Source: DATFQE01 sp963733845
GTDB taxonomy: Bacteria; Actinomycetota; Thermoleophilia; Gaiellales; Gaiellaceae
Reading direction: 5' to 3'
Length of the DNA: 64,000 nucleotides
NCBI GenBank assembly: GCA_963733845.1
Contig: CAVTEM010000002.1
Location: 258,593 to 322,592, forward strand
Part shown: piece after piece, positions 34,366-42,770 of the stretch
How the letters are laid out: each line of letters begins with the position of its first letter
Numbering within the stretch: position 1 is the first letter of the stretch
Notes under the pieces: generated by a model
The model's input: the letters and a program-made list of their open reading frames with translations, nothing else
The model's database searches: none
Told to the model about the DNA's origin: nothing
Program-made: the position numbers and the translations under genes

Positions 34366-36362
34366 AGGTCGCGATCGTCGGCGGCGGGCCTGCAGGGCTC
34401 TACCTGGCGATCCTGCTCCGCAAGGCGGACCCGTCGGCGGAGGTGACCGTGCTGGAGCGGAACCCGCCAGACGCCACGTTCGGCTTCGGCGTCGTCTTCA
34501 GCGAGGAGACGCTCGGCTCGCTCAGGGACGCGGATCCCGAGACGCACTTGGCGATCACGGACACCTTCGCCCGCTGGAACCGCATCGACATCCGCTACCG
34601 CGACCGCGTGCTGCGCTCGCGGGGGCACTCGTTCTCGGCGATCGCGCGCAAGCGCCTGCTCGAGCTGCTGCAGGAGCGCTGCCGCGAGCTCGGCGTCGAC
34701 CTGCGCTTCGGCGTCGAGGTGGACGCCCTGCCCGAAGCCGACCTGGTCGTCGCCGCCGACGGCGCGAACAGCCTCGTTCGTCGCCACGGCGACTTCGGCA
34801 CGCGCGTCGAGCCGGAGGGCAGCAAGTACGTCTGGTTCGGCACCGACCTCGTGTTCGACGCCTTCACCTTCGTCTTCCGGGAGACCGAGCACGGCCTCTT
34901 CAACGTCCACGCCTACCCCTTCGACGAGCAGACGAGCACCTTCATCGTCGAGTGCGGCGAGGCGACGTGGCGCGCAGCCGGGCTGGACGCGATGGGCGAG
35001 GACGAGAGCCTCGCGTTCTGCGAGCAGCTGTTCGCGAACGACCTGCGCGGGCGCGAGCTGTTCTCCAACCGCTCCGTCTGGCTCGACTTCCCGAAGGTGA
35101 CGAACCGCGTCTGGCACTCCGGCCGGGTCGTGCTGCTCGGCGACGCGGCGCACACGGCGCACTTCTCGATCGGCTCGGGGACGAAGCTGGCGATGGAGGA
35201 CTCGATCGCGCTCGCCCAGGGGCTCGTGCGCCGGCGTTGGGACGTGCGGGCGGCCCTGGTCGACTACGAGCTCGAGCGCCAGCCGCTCGTGGAGCGGACG
35301 CAGGCGGCAGCGAGCGAGAGCGCCGCCTACTTCCGTCGCGTGGCCTCGTACACGCACCTGGAGCCGGTGCAGTTCGCGTTCAACCTGCTCACGCGGAGCG
35401 GCCGCATCAGTCACGCATCGCTCTCGATCCGCGACCCGGACTTCACGCGCGCCCTGGACTCGTGGTTCGGAGGCACGGCGGTCGCCCCACCCCCGCTGTT
35501 CGCCCCGCTCGAGTTGCGCGGCGTGCGCTTCCCGGACCGCGTCGGCCTCGCCCTCAGCGGTTTCGTCGCGGTCTCGGCCGACGGGCGGATCACGCCGGAG
35601 ACGCCCACGATCGACGAGTGGGCGCCGCCTCGCTCCACCGCACCGGTCGTGCTCCAGCTCGGGCACGCAGGTCGTCGCGGAGCCTGCCGCCCGGCTGCGC
35701 TCGGGATCGACGTTCCGCTCCGCGACGGCTGGCCCCTCGTGTCGGCAGCGCCACTTCGGTACGGGCCTTACAGCGCGGTCCCGGGCGTGCTCGACGATCC
35801 GGGCCGGGCGGAGGTGCTCGCGAGCTTCGTCCGCGCCGCCCGGCGCGCCGCCGAGCTCGGCGTGGACGTGCTGGAGCTCGATCTCGCCCACGGCTACCTG
35901 CTCGGCAGCTTCCTCTCGCCGCTCTCGAACCCCGACGGCGACAGGGCGTTCCCCCTCGAGGTCGTGGAGGCCGTGCGCGCGGCCTGGCCGCGCGTGCTGG
36001 CTGCTCGCATCTCCGTCACGGACTGGCACCCGAAGGGCAACTCCGTCGAGGACGGGATCGCCGTCGCCCGCGACCTCCGCGAGGCCGGCGTCGACCTGAT
36101 CCACGTCGAGGCCGGCCAAACCGTCCACGACGACCGGCCCGAGTACCGCCGCGGCTTCCTGACCGCCCTCAGCGACCGCGTGCGCAACGAGGCGCGCATC
36201 GCGACGCTGGTGCGCGGCCACCTGACGACGGCCGACGAAGCGAACACGATCGTGGGAGCCGGCCGCGCAGACCTCTGCCTCCTCGACCTGCCGCCGGCGT
36301 CCGTGGACTCCGGGCCGCTCGAGCCAAGTAACAGACTGTTACTAGCGGAGGAAACGGTGTGA
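34362..36362 (+). CDS. Anthraniloyl-CoA (2-aminobenzoyl-CoA) monooxygenase/reductase-like flavoprotein
   Basis: 666 residues, a fusion. Residues 1-380 are an FAD monooxygenase: VAIVGGGPAGLYLAILLRKA (FAD), FGVVFSEETLGSL, and VVLLGDAAHTAHFSIGSGTK. From about 385 comes an old-yellow-enzyme-like domain: FAPLELRGVRFPDRV, VLQLGHAGRRGAC and AHGYLLGSFLSPLSNPDGD. The same fusion is known from the enzyme of aerobic anthranilate degradation; salicylyl-CoA 5-hydroxylase is the near relative. Tryptophan dioxygenase and kynureninase downstream favour anthraniloyl-CoA. Oddities: about 40 residues are missing between FPDRV and GLALSGFVAVSADG, and the usual active-site His before AHGYLL is Asp. Palindrome copy 3 lies in the last codons. 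Confidence 0.8.
   Translation: MKVAIVGGGPAGLYLAILLRKADPSAEVTVLERNPPDATFGFGVVFSEETLGSLRDADPETHLAITDTFARWNRIDIRYRDRVLRSRGHSFSAIARKRLLELLQERCRELGVDLRFGVEVDALPEADLVVAADGANSLVRRHGDFGTRVEPEGSKYVWFGTDLVFDAFTFVFRETEHGLFNVHAYPFDEQTSTFIVECGEATWRAAGLDAMGEDESLAFCEQLFANDLRGRELFSNRSVWLDFPKVTNRVWHSGRVVLLGDAAHTAHFSIGSGTKLAMEDSIALAQGLVRRRWDVRAALVDYELERQPLVERTQAAASESAAYFRRVASYTHLEPVQFAFNLLTRSGRISHASLSIRDPDFTRALDSWFGGTAVAPPPLFAPLELRGVRFPDRVGLALSGFVAVSADGRITPETPTIDEWAPPRSTAPVVLQLGHAGRRGACRPAALGIDVPLRDGWPLVSAAPLRYGPYSAVPGVLDDPGRAEVLASFVRAARRAAELGVDVLELDLAHGYLLGSFLSPLSNPDGDRAFPLEVVEAVRAAWPRVLAARISVTDWHPKGNSVEDGIAVARDLREAGVDLIHVEAGQTVHDDRPEYRRGFLTALSDRVRNEARIATLVRGHLTTADEANTIVGAGRADLCLLDLPPASVDSGPLEPSNRLLLAEETV
36326..36345. 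repeat. Palindrome copy 3
   Basis: AAGTAACAGACTGTTACTAG, identical over 20 bases to copies 2 and 4. It lies within the final codons of the flavoprotein gene (encoding SNRLLLA), 97 bases before the ligase start. Confidence 0.85.
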
Positions 36363-36381
36363 TTAAGCGGGGTCGAGGAAT

Positions 36382-36401
36382 AAGTAACAGACTGTTACTA
36401 G
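36382..36401. repeat. Palindrome copy 4
   Basis: Same 20 bases as copy 3, with the two copies 56 bases apart (centre to centre) and in the same orientation. It lies in the gap between the flavoprotein stop (36362) and the aryl-CoA ligase, 21 bases before the ligase's apparent start, where a bound protein would block transcription or translation of the ligase. Confidence 0.85.
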
Positions 36402-36422
36402 GGTCGTGAGGCTCGGGCGATC

Positions 36423-37901
36423 CTGAGCTACGACGACATTCCGCGCGAGCTCAACCTCGCGAGCTGGTTCGTCGACCGCAACGTCGAGGAGGGGCGCGGC
36501 GACCGCACCGCCCTGGTCGGGCCGACCGGGGCCACCACCTACGCCGAGCTCGCACGCCTGACGAACCGCTGCGGCAACGTCCTCGGCGAGCTCGGGGTCC
36601 GCGCGGAGGAGCGCGTCCTGCTCGTCCTCGGCGACTCGGTCGAGTTCGTCGCGCTCTGGTACGGCGCCCAGAAGCTCGGCGCGGTCACGGCCGAGGCGTA
36701 CACCTTCCTGCAGGCCAAGGACTACGCCTACTACCTCGACTACACGCGCGCGGGCGTCGTGGTCGCGGACGCGACGACCGCGGACCGCGTCCGCGAGGCG
36801 GCGGCGACGAGCCGCTGGGTACGGCACGTGCTCGTCGTCGGCGAGGACTTCGAGCAGCGCGCGGCCGCCGCATCCGACGAGCTCGACGCGGCGGCGACGA
36901 CCAAGGACGACGTCGCGATCTGGAAGTTCACGACCGGGAGCACCGGGCAACCGAAGGCCGCCGTCCACCCCACGCACAGCGCGCTGCTCAGCTTCGACTG
37001 GTACGCGCGCGGCGTGCTCGACCTGCGCGAAGACGACCTCGTCCTCCCGGTGCCGAAGCTCTTCTTCGGCTACGCGCGCGACCTCGCGGCGCTGTTCCCG
37101 TTCGGCGTCGGCGCAGCAGGGATCGTCTTTCCCGAGCGAACGACCCCGGAGCGGGTCTTCGAGCTGGTCGAGCAACACCGGCCGACCATCCTCGTCCAGG
37201 TTCCGACGATGATGGCGGCGATGCTCGCCCACCCCGACGCCGCCGAGCGGGACCTCTCCTGCCTGCGCCTCTGCACCTCCGCGGGCGAGGCGCTCCCGCG
37301 GGAGCTGTACGAGCGCTGGCGAAGCACGTACGGGGTCGAGGTGCTCGACGGGATCGGCTCCTCCGAGGCGTACCACATCTACATCTCGAACCGTCCCGGG
37401 CGCGTCCGTCCCGGGAGCACGGGCGAGCTCGTTCCCGGCTACGACGCGCACCTCGACGAGACCGGTGAGCTCTCGATCGAGGGCGACACGGCCGCGCTCC
37501 TGTACTGGAACGAGCACGAGAAGACCAAGGCGACGTTCGCGGGCGACACGGTCCGCACCGGCGACCTGTTCGAACGAGACGACGACGGCTTCTTCTGGTA
37601 CCGCGGCCGAGCCGACGACCTGATCAAGGTCGGCGGGATCTGGGTCGCGCCGGCCGAGGTCGAGGACTGCCTCCTGGCCCACCCCGACGTGCTCGAGTGC
37701 GCGGTCGTAGGGCGCGAGGAGGACGGGTTGACCCGCGCGTGCGCGTTCGTCGTCATGCGCCGCCGCGCGGACGAGACGGTGCTGCAGGACTTCGTGCGCG
37801 GCCGCCTCTCGCCGCACAAGGTTCCACGCGAGATCGCAGTGGTCGACGAGCTGCCGAAGACGCCCTCGGGCAAGATCGACCGCAAGGCGCTGCGCGCGTG
37901 A
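36423..37901 (+). CDS. Benzoate-CoA ligase family protein (probable 2-aminobenzoate-CoA ligase)
   Basis: About 492 residues. The N-terminus LSYDDIPRELNLASWFVDRN and RNVEEGRGDRTALVG matches the benzoate/anthranilate-CoA ligase group. P-loop is WKFTTGSTGQPKAAVHPTH; then LFFGYARDLAALFPFGVGAA, DGIGSSEAYHIYISN, TGDLFERDDDGFFWYRGRAD and KTPSGKIDRKALRA with the catalytic Lys. No ATG, GTG or TTG exists between the in-frame TAG at 36399 and the conserved region; CTG 36423 is the only reasonable start unless a base is wrong. It would activate anthranilate, the kynureninase product, to anthraniloyl-CoA. It overlaps the SDR gene (GTGA). Confidence 0.85.
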   Translation: MSYDDIPRELNLASWFVDRNVEEGRGDRTALVGPTGATTYAELARLTNRCGNVLGELGVRAEERVLLVLGDSVEFVALWYGAQKLGAVTAEAYTFLQAKDYAYYLDYTRAGVVVADATTADRVREAAATSRWVRHVLVVGEDFEQRAAAASDELDAAATTKDDVAIWKFTTGSTGQPKAAVHPTHSALLSFDWYARGVLDLREDDLVLPVPKLFFGYARDLAALFPFGVGAAGIVFPERTTPERVFELVEQHRPTILVQVPTMMAAMLAHPDAAERDLSCLRLCTSAGEALPRELYERWRSTYGVEVLDGIGSSEAYHIYISNRPGRVRPGSTGELVPGYDAHLDETGELSIEGDTAALLYWNEHEKTKATFAGDTVRTGDLFERDDDGFFWYRGRADDLIKVGGIWVAPAEVEDCLLAHPDVLECAVVGREEDGLTRACAFVVMRRRADETVLQDFVRGRLSPHKVPREIAVVDELPKTPSGKIDRKALRA

Positions 37902-38588
37902 GGACGGTCGTGGTCACCGGCGGCACGAAGGGCATCGGCAAGGCCATCGTCGAGCGCTTCGAGGCGGAGGGAGACCGCGTGATCGGCGTCGGGCGTGCGA
38001 CCTGCGACGTCACGGACGAGGCGCAGGTCGAGGCGCTCTTCGCCGAGGCCGGCCCCGTCGACGTGCTCGTCAACAACGCCGGCCTGGCCGAGGGCGCGCC
38101 GCTCACCCGCACCTCCCTGGACGCGTGGCGGCGACACCTCGAGGTCAACGCGACCGGCGCCTTCCTCTGCACCCGTGCCGTCCTGGGCGGGATGGTCGAG
38201 CGCGGGGACGGACGGATCGTGACCGTCGCCTCGACCGCGGGCCTGCGCGGAGCCCGCTACACGGCCCCGTACACGGCCGCGAAGCACGCCGCTGATCGGC
38301 CTGATGCGGGCGGTCGCCGCTGAGGCGGCCGGGACCGGCGTGACCGCGAACGCCGTCTGCCCGGGCTGGGTCCGGACCGACATGATGCGCCGAGCCGTGG
38401 AGCGGATCGCCGCCACGACCGACCGCGACGAGCAGCAGGCGGAGGCCGCGCTCGTCGCCCAGATGCCGCTCGGGCGCGCGCTCGAGCCGGAGGAGGTCGC
38501 CCACGCCGTCGCATTCCTCGCGTCTCCGGAGGCGGCGGCGATCAACGGCCAGACCATCGTCCTCGACGGTGGAGGAATCCAGCAGTGA
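37898..38588 (+). CDS. SDR family oxidoreductase (frameshift near 38293)
   Basis: About 230 residues. GTG 37898 overlaps the ligase stop. VVVTGGTKGIGKAIVERFEA, DVLVNNAGLAEGAPLTR, VASTAGLRGARY and the catalytic YTAAKHA are in the first phase; one extra base near 38293 moves the rest (LIGLMRAVAAEAAGTGVTAN, VCPGWVRTDMM) to the next frame, ending NGQTIVLDGGGIQQ. It probably oxidises a hydroxyacyl-CoA in ring-cleavage steps after the monooxygenase. Overlap with the hydratase gene shows co-translation. Confidence 0.83.
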
Positions 38589-39406
38589 GCCCTTTCCGCG
38601 GCTCGGCGGCATTCACTGACGCCTGGAGTCACTTCGACTTCGCGCTGGACGACGGCGTCGCCACCGTCACCTTCTCGCGGCCCGACAAGCTGAACGCGCT
38701 CACCTTCGACGTCTACGCCGACCTGCGCGACCTGCTCGGCGAGCTGCCGCATCGCGGGGACGCGCGCGTGCTCGTGCTCACCGGGGAGGGGCGGGGCTTC
38801 TGCTCCGGCGGCGACGTCGAGGAGATCATCGGCGAGCTGCAGACGCTCTCCGCCGGCGAGCTGCTCGAGTTCACGCGGATGAGCGGCGCGGTCGTGAAGG
38901 CGATGCGCGACTGCCCGCTCCCGATCCTCGCCGCGGTCAACGGCGTCGCCGCCGGGGCCGGCTCGGTGCTCGCGCTGGCGAGCGACTTCCGGCTGCTGGC
39001 GCCCGAGGCGCGCTTCTCGTTCCTGTTCACCCGCGTCGGCCTGGCCGGAGCGGACATGGGCGCCGCGTACCTGCTGCCGCGCCTCGTCGGCCTCGGCCGC
39101 GCGACCGAGCTGCTCGTGCTGGGCGAGGAGGTGAGCGCGGAGCGGGCGGTCGAGATCGGCCTGGCGAGCCGGATCGCGGACGACCTCCACGACGAGGCGA
39201 GCGCGCTCGCCCGCAGGCTGGCTGAGGGGCCGGCGCTCGCGTACTCGACGACGAAGCTGCTGCTCACCCGCGAGCTCGACCTCGACCTCGGCGGCGCGAT
39301 CGAGATGGAGGCGCTCGCGCAGGCGCTGCTGATGAAGAGCGACGACTTCCGGGAGTTCTACGCGGCGTGGAGCGAGGGCCGCAGCCCGGCCTGGAGCGGC
39401 CGGTGA
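38585..39406 (+). CDS. Enoyl-CoA hydratase/isomerase family protein
   Basis: 273 residues from GTG 38585 (overlap with previous stop). Crotonase marks are VTFSRPDKLNALTFDVYADL, LVLTGEGRGFCSGGDVEEI (oxyanion loop), PILAAVNGVAAGAGSVLALA and TRVGLAGADMGAAYLLPRLV. The positions of the two hydratase glutamates hold A-D-M-G in place of the usual E-x-G, so hydration is not assured; isomerase or C-C hydrolase activity as in ring-opening crotonases is possible. Part of the anthranilate operon, overlapping the Rid gene. Confidence 0.87.
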   Translation: MSPFRGSAAFTDAWSHFDFALDDGVATVTFSRPDKLNALTFDVYADLRDLLGELPHRGDARVLVLTGEGRGFCSGGDVEEIIGELQTLSAGELLEFTRMSGAVVKAMRDCPLPILAAVNGVAAGAGSVLALASDFRLLAPEARFSFLFTRVGLAGADMGAAYLLPRLVGLGRATELLVLGEEVSAERAVEIGLASRIADDLHDEASALARRLAEGPALAYSTTKLLLTRELDLDLGGAIEMEALAQALLMKSDDFREFYAAWSEGRSPAWSGR

Positions 39407-39771
39407 TCGTCAACCCGCCCGAGCTGCCCGAGCCCAAGGGCTTCTCGCACGCAGTCGTCGCCGGCGGTGCGGTCTACCTCGCCGGGCAGATCGGCGAGGG
39501 CGACACGATCGTGGAGCAGTTCGACACCGCCGCCGCCAAGCTCGTCACGGCCCTGCGGGCCGCCGGGGGCGAGCCGGACCAGCTCGTGTCGCTCGTGATC
39601 TACGTGACGGACGTGGACGAGTACCGGGCGTCGCTGTCCGAGCTGGGCGAGGTCTGGCGCTTGCACTTCGGCCGCCGCTACCCCGCCATGGCGCTCGTCG
39701 GCGTCGCCGCGCTGTTCGAGCCGGACGCGAAGGTCGAGCTGATGGGCGTCGCGGTGCTCGCCGATGGCTGA
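39403..39771 (+). CDS. Rid (YjgF/YER057c/UK114) family protein without the usual arginine
   Basis: 122 residues from GTG 39403. VIVNPPELPEPKGFSHAVVA and GGAVYLAGQIGEGDTIVEQF are family-typical, as is RAAGGEPDQLVSLVIYVTD. At the site where RidA has the Arg that binds the imine carboxylate (YPARS), this protein reads RRYPAMALVGVAALFEPDAK, so the Arg is replaced by Met. It may not be a free imine deaminase; a CoA-bound enamine substrate would not need that carboxylate contact. In an anthraniloyl-CoA pathway such a protein could help remove the amino group. That role is inference. Confidence 0.85.
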   Translation: MIVNPPELPEPKGFSHAVVAGGAVYLAGQIGEGDTIVEQFDTAAAKLVTALRAAGGEPDQLVSLVIYVTDVDEYRASLSELGEVWRLHFGRRYPAMALVGVAALFEPDAKVELMGVAVLADG

Positions 39772-40846
39772 GCAGCTGCTCGACCGCGCGCGGCGGCTCG
39801 GGCACGAGGTGTTCGCGCCGTTCGCGCACGAGGGCACGCCAGGCCGCGTCAACCGCCCGCTCGTGAAGGCGCTCGGGGACGAGGGGCTGCTCGAGCTCGC
39901 CCTCGTCGGCTCCGCGACCGAGCTCTGCGCCCTCCGCGAGGGCCTCGCGCACGGCTGCACGGAGGCGGAGACGGCCCTGGCCCTGCAGGGGCTCGGCGGC
40001 CACCCGATCCTGCGCTCGAAGCTCCGGGACGAGTGGATGGCGCCGCTGGCCGCCGGCGACGCCGTAGCCGCCTTCGCGCTGAGCGAGCCCGACGCCGGCT
40101 CGGACGCTGCCGCGCTCGCCCTCCGCGCGGAGGCCGACGGCGGCGGCTGGCGCCTGCACGGCACCAAGATGTGGATCTCGAATGCGCCCGAGGCCGACGT
40201 GTACGCCGTCTTCGCCCGCACGGGCGAGGCCGGGCCGCAGGGCGTGACGGCCTTCGTGATCCCGCGTGAGAGCGACGGGCTCACCGGCGAGCCGATCGAG
40301 CTGATCGCGCCGCATGCCGTCGGGCGGCTCGACTTCGACGGCGTCCCCGCCGGCCCGGAGCAGGTAGTCGGCGAGGTGGGTGGAGGCTTCGGCGTCGCGA
40401 TGGAGACGCTCGACCTCTTTCGCCCGAGCGTGGGCGCGTTCGCGGTCGGCATGGCGCAGGCCGCGCTCGATGCCGCGGTGGCGCACACCGCGCAGCGACA
40501 AGCCTTCGGCAAGCCGCTCGCGCACCTGCAGGGCGTGTCGCACCAGCTCGCGGAAGTGGCGACGCAGATCCAGGCGGCGCGGCTGCTCGTGCGCGACGCG
40601 GCCGGCCAGTACGACGACGGCGTCCGGCCGGTGCGCAAGGCCGCGGCCATGGCGAAGCTGTTCGCGACCGAGGCCGCACAGAGGGCGGTCGACGTCGCGA
40701 TCCAGGTGCACGGAGCCCGCGCGCTCGAGCAGGGCCACCTGCTCGAGCACCTCTACCGTGAGGTGCGCGCGCCGCGCATCTACGAGGGCGCGTCGGAGGT
40801 GCAGCGCGAGATCATCGCGCGGGAGCTGTTCAGGGAAGCCGAATGA
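39764..40846 (+). CDS. Acyl-CoA dehydrogenase of the anthranilate operon
   Basis: 360 residues from ATG 39764, overlapping the Rid gene by eight bases. Marks are the flavin loop AFALSEPDAGSDAAALALRA, WRLHGTKMWISNAPEADVYA, RQAFGKPLAHLQGVSHQLAE and IYEGASEVQREIIARELF. The N-terminal helical domain is shorter than average. It may oxidise the cyclohexene-carboxyl-CoA or ring-opened intermediate formed after the monooxygenase/reductase. Its stop overlaps the tryptophan dioxygenase start (ATGA). Confidence 0.9.
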   Translation: MAEQLLDRARRLGHEVFAPFAHEGTPGRVNRPLVKALGDEGLLELALVGSATELCALREGLAHGCTEAETALALQGLGGHPILRSKLRDEWMAPLAAGDAVAAFALSEPDAGSDAAALALRAEADGGGWRLHGTKMWISNAPEADVYAVFARTGEAGPQGVTAFVIPRESDGLTGEPIELIAPHAVGRLDFDGVPAGPEQVVGEVGGGFGVAMETLDLFRPSVGAFAVGMAQAALDAAVAHTAQRQAFGKPLAHLQGVSHQLAEVATQIQAARLLVRDAAGQYDDGVRPVRKAAAMAKLFATEAAQRAVDVAIQVHGARALEQGHLLEHLYREVRAPRIYEGASEVQREIIARELFREAE

Positions 40847-41631
40847 GCACGGAGAAGTCGCTCACGTACACGTCGTACCTCGCGCTCGAGGAGATCCTCG
40901 GCGCGCAGCGGCCGCGCTCCGACGAGCACGACGAGATCCTCTTCATCGTCGTCCACCAGGTCTACGAGCTCTGGTTCAAGCAGCTGATCCACGAGCTCCT
41001 CTACCTCCAGCGGATGCTGGAGGAGGGCAAGGAGGCGCGAGCTTCGGCGACGTTCAAGCGCCTGCTCACGATCCTGAAGCTCGTCGTCGCACAGCTCGAC
41101 GTGATCGAGACGATGACGCCGGTGCAGTTCCTCGCGTTCCGCGAGCGGCTCGAGTCGGCGTCGGGCTTCCAGTCCGGCCAGTTCCGCGAGCTCGAGGCGA
41201 TCCTGGGCCGCCGCGACCCCGGCGTCCTGCACGCCTACCACGAGGGGAGTGTCGACCACGAGCGCGTGAGGGCGGCGATGGAGCGGCCGTCCCTCTACGA
41301 CTCGTTTCTTCGCTACCTGGCCGCGAAGGGCTACGAGATCCCGGCCGAGGTGCTGGAGCGGGACGTGACGCAGCCGGTGGCCGAGTCCGAGGGCGTGCAG
41401 CGCGCCCTGCTGCGCGTGTACGGCGACGACGCCGCGCCCGCGGGGGTCGCCGAGCGGATGGTCGACTTCGACGAGGGCCTCATGGAGTGGCGCTACCACC
41501 ACGTGAAGATGGTCGAGCGGACGATCGGCTCGCGCCCCGGCACGGGCGGCTCGCCCGGCGCCGCCTACCTGCGCGAGACGCTGCACAAGCCGTTCTTCCC
41601 GGACCTCTGGGCCGTCCGCGCCGAGCTTTGA
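40843..41631 (+). CDS. kynA: Tryptophan 2,3-dioxygenase
   Basis: 262 residues from ATG 40843. Haem enzyme that opens the indole ring of L-tryptophan to N-formylkynurenine. The family signatures are clear: SLTYTSYLALEEILGAQRP, EILFIVVHQVYELWFKQLIH, the substrate-binding FRERLESASGFQSGQFRELE, and the haem-ligand His in WRYHHVKMVERTIGSRPGTG; it ends ETLHKPFFPDLW. Length fits bacterial TDO. It overlaps the kynureninase gene (TTGA). No kynurenine formamidase is seen nearby, so that step must be done by another enzyme, perhaps one of the alpha/beta hydrolases elsewhere. Confidence 0.96.
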   Translation: MSTEKSLTYTSYLALEEILGAQRPRSDEHDEILFIVVHQVYELWFKQLIHELLYLQRMLEEGKEARASATFKRLLTILKLVVAQLDVIETMTPVQFLAFRERLESASGFQSGQFRELEAILGRRDPGVLHAYHEGSVDHERVRAAMERPSLYDSFLRYLAAKGYEIPAEVLERDVTQPVAESEGVQRALLRVYGDDAAPAGVAERMVDFDEGLMEWRYHHVKMVERTIGSRPGTGGSPGAAYLRETLHKPFFPDLWAVRAEL

Positions 41632-42770
41632 TCGACCCGGCCGCGCTCGCGCCGCACTACTCGGCGTTCCGGGTCTCGGAGCGACTGCTCCTGACCGGCC
41701 ACTCGCACCAGGCCTGGCCGGACGTGGGCCGTGAGGGCGTGCTCGAGGCCTGGGACGACGCCGCACTCCACGCCGACGAGAAGTGGGAGCGCGCCTTCGC
41801 GAAGGCCGAGCGCGTGCGCGACGGCTTCCGCGCCCTGCTCGGCGAGCCCGATGCCGAGCTCGCGCTCGACCAGAACACCTTCGGGCTCGTCACGCGCTTT
41901 CTGTCCGCGCTCGACTTCGACCGCCGGCCGAGGCTGGTCACCAGCGACGGCGAGTTCCACACCCTGCGCCGTCTGCTCGCGCGGCTGGGCGAGCAGGGGC
42001 TCGAGGTCGTCCGCCTGCCCGCGCACCCGGCCGAGACCCTTGCCGAGCGCCTGGCGGCGGAGGCCGACGATCACACCTCGGCGGTGCTGGTCTCGGCAGT
42101 CCTGTTCGGCGATTCGCGGCTCGTGCCCGGGCTCCGCGAGCTCGCGTCCGCCTGCGAGGCGGTTGCGCGTCGAGCTGCTCGTCGACGCCTACCACGCGCT
42201 CGGCTGCGTCCCCTTCGAGCTCCCCTCGGAGGCGACCTGGGTCGTCGGCGGCGGCTACAAGTACCTCCAGCTCGGCGAGGGCAACTGCTTCCTCCGGCTT
42301 CCGCCCCACGCTGACGAGCTGCGGCCAGTCTTGACCGGCTGGTACGCGGAGTTCGCGGAGCTCGCGGCCGAGCGGACGCCCGGTGCGGTCGAATACCCGC
42401 GCGGCGGCGCGCGCTTCGCCGGCGCGACCTACGACCCGACGAGCCACTACCGCGCCGCGCGCGTCTTCGACTTCTTCGAGGCGCAGGGCCTGACACCCGA
42501 GCGGCTCCGCGAGCGCTATCTGCACCAGACGACGCTCCTCTGCTCGGGGGCTTGTCGACCTCGGCCTCGACGGCGGACCTCGACCGGGAGCCGTACGGCG
42601 GCTTCGTCGCGGTCGAGCTCGACGGCGCCGAGGAGGTGAGCCGCCGCCTGGCCGCAGCCGGCGTGCTGACCGACAGCCGGGGGCACCACCTCCGGCTCGG
42701 GCCGGCTCCGTACGTCTCGGACGACCAGCTCGCCGATGCCCTCGATCGCCTCGGCGAATGCCTCGCGTGA
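41628..42770 (+). CDS. kynU: Kynureninase (frameshifts near 42172 and 42550)
   Basis: About 380 residues of PLP-dependent kynureninase, which cleaves kynurenine to anthranilate and alanine. TTG 41628 overlaps the previous stop. Visible: FRVSERLLLTGHSHQAWPDV, DQNTFGLVTRFLSAL, VTSDGEFHTLRRLLARLGEQ, then a one-base break near 42172 before VELLVDAYHALGCVPFELPS, the PLP lysine in VVGGGYKYLQLGEGNCFLRL, and a second break near 42550 before YGGFVAVELDGAEEVSRRL. It ends one base before the convergent TIM-barrel gene. With kynA and the aryl-CoA ligase it links tryptophan to the anthraniloyl-CoA route. Confidence 0.9.

Noticed and set aside
34362..36362. Salicylyl-CoA 5-hydroxylase as first choice
   Set aside because: Close relative, but fusion to an OYE-like domain together with kynA and kynU favours anthraniloyl-CoA as substrate.
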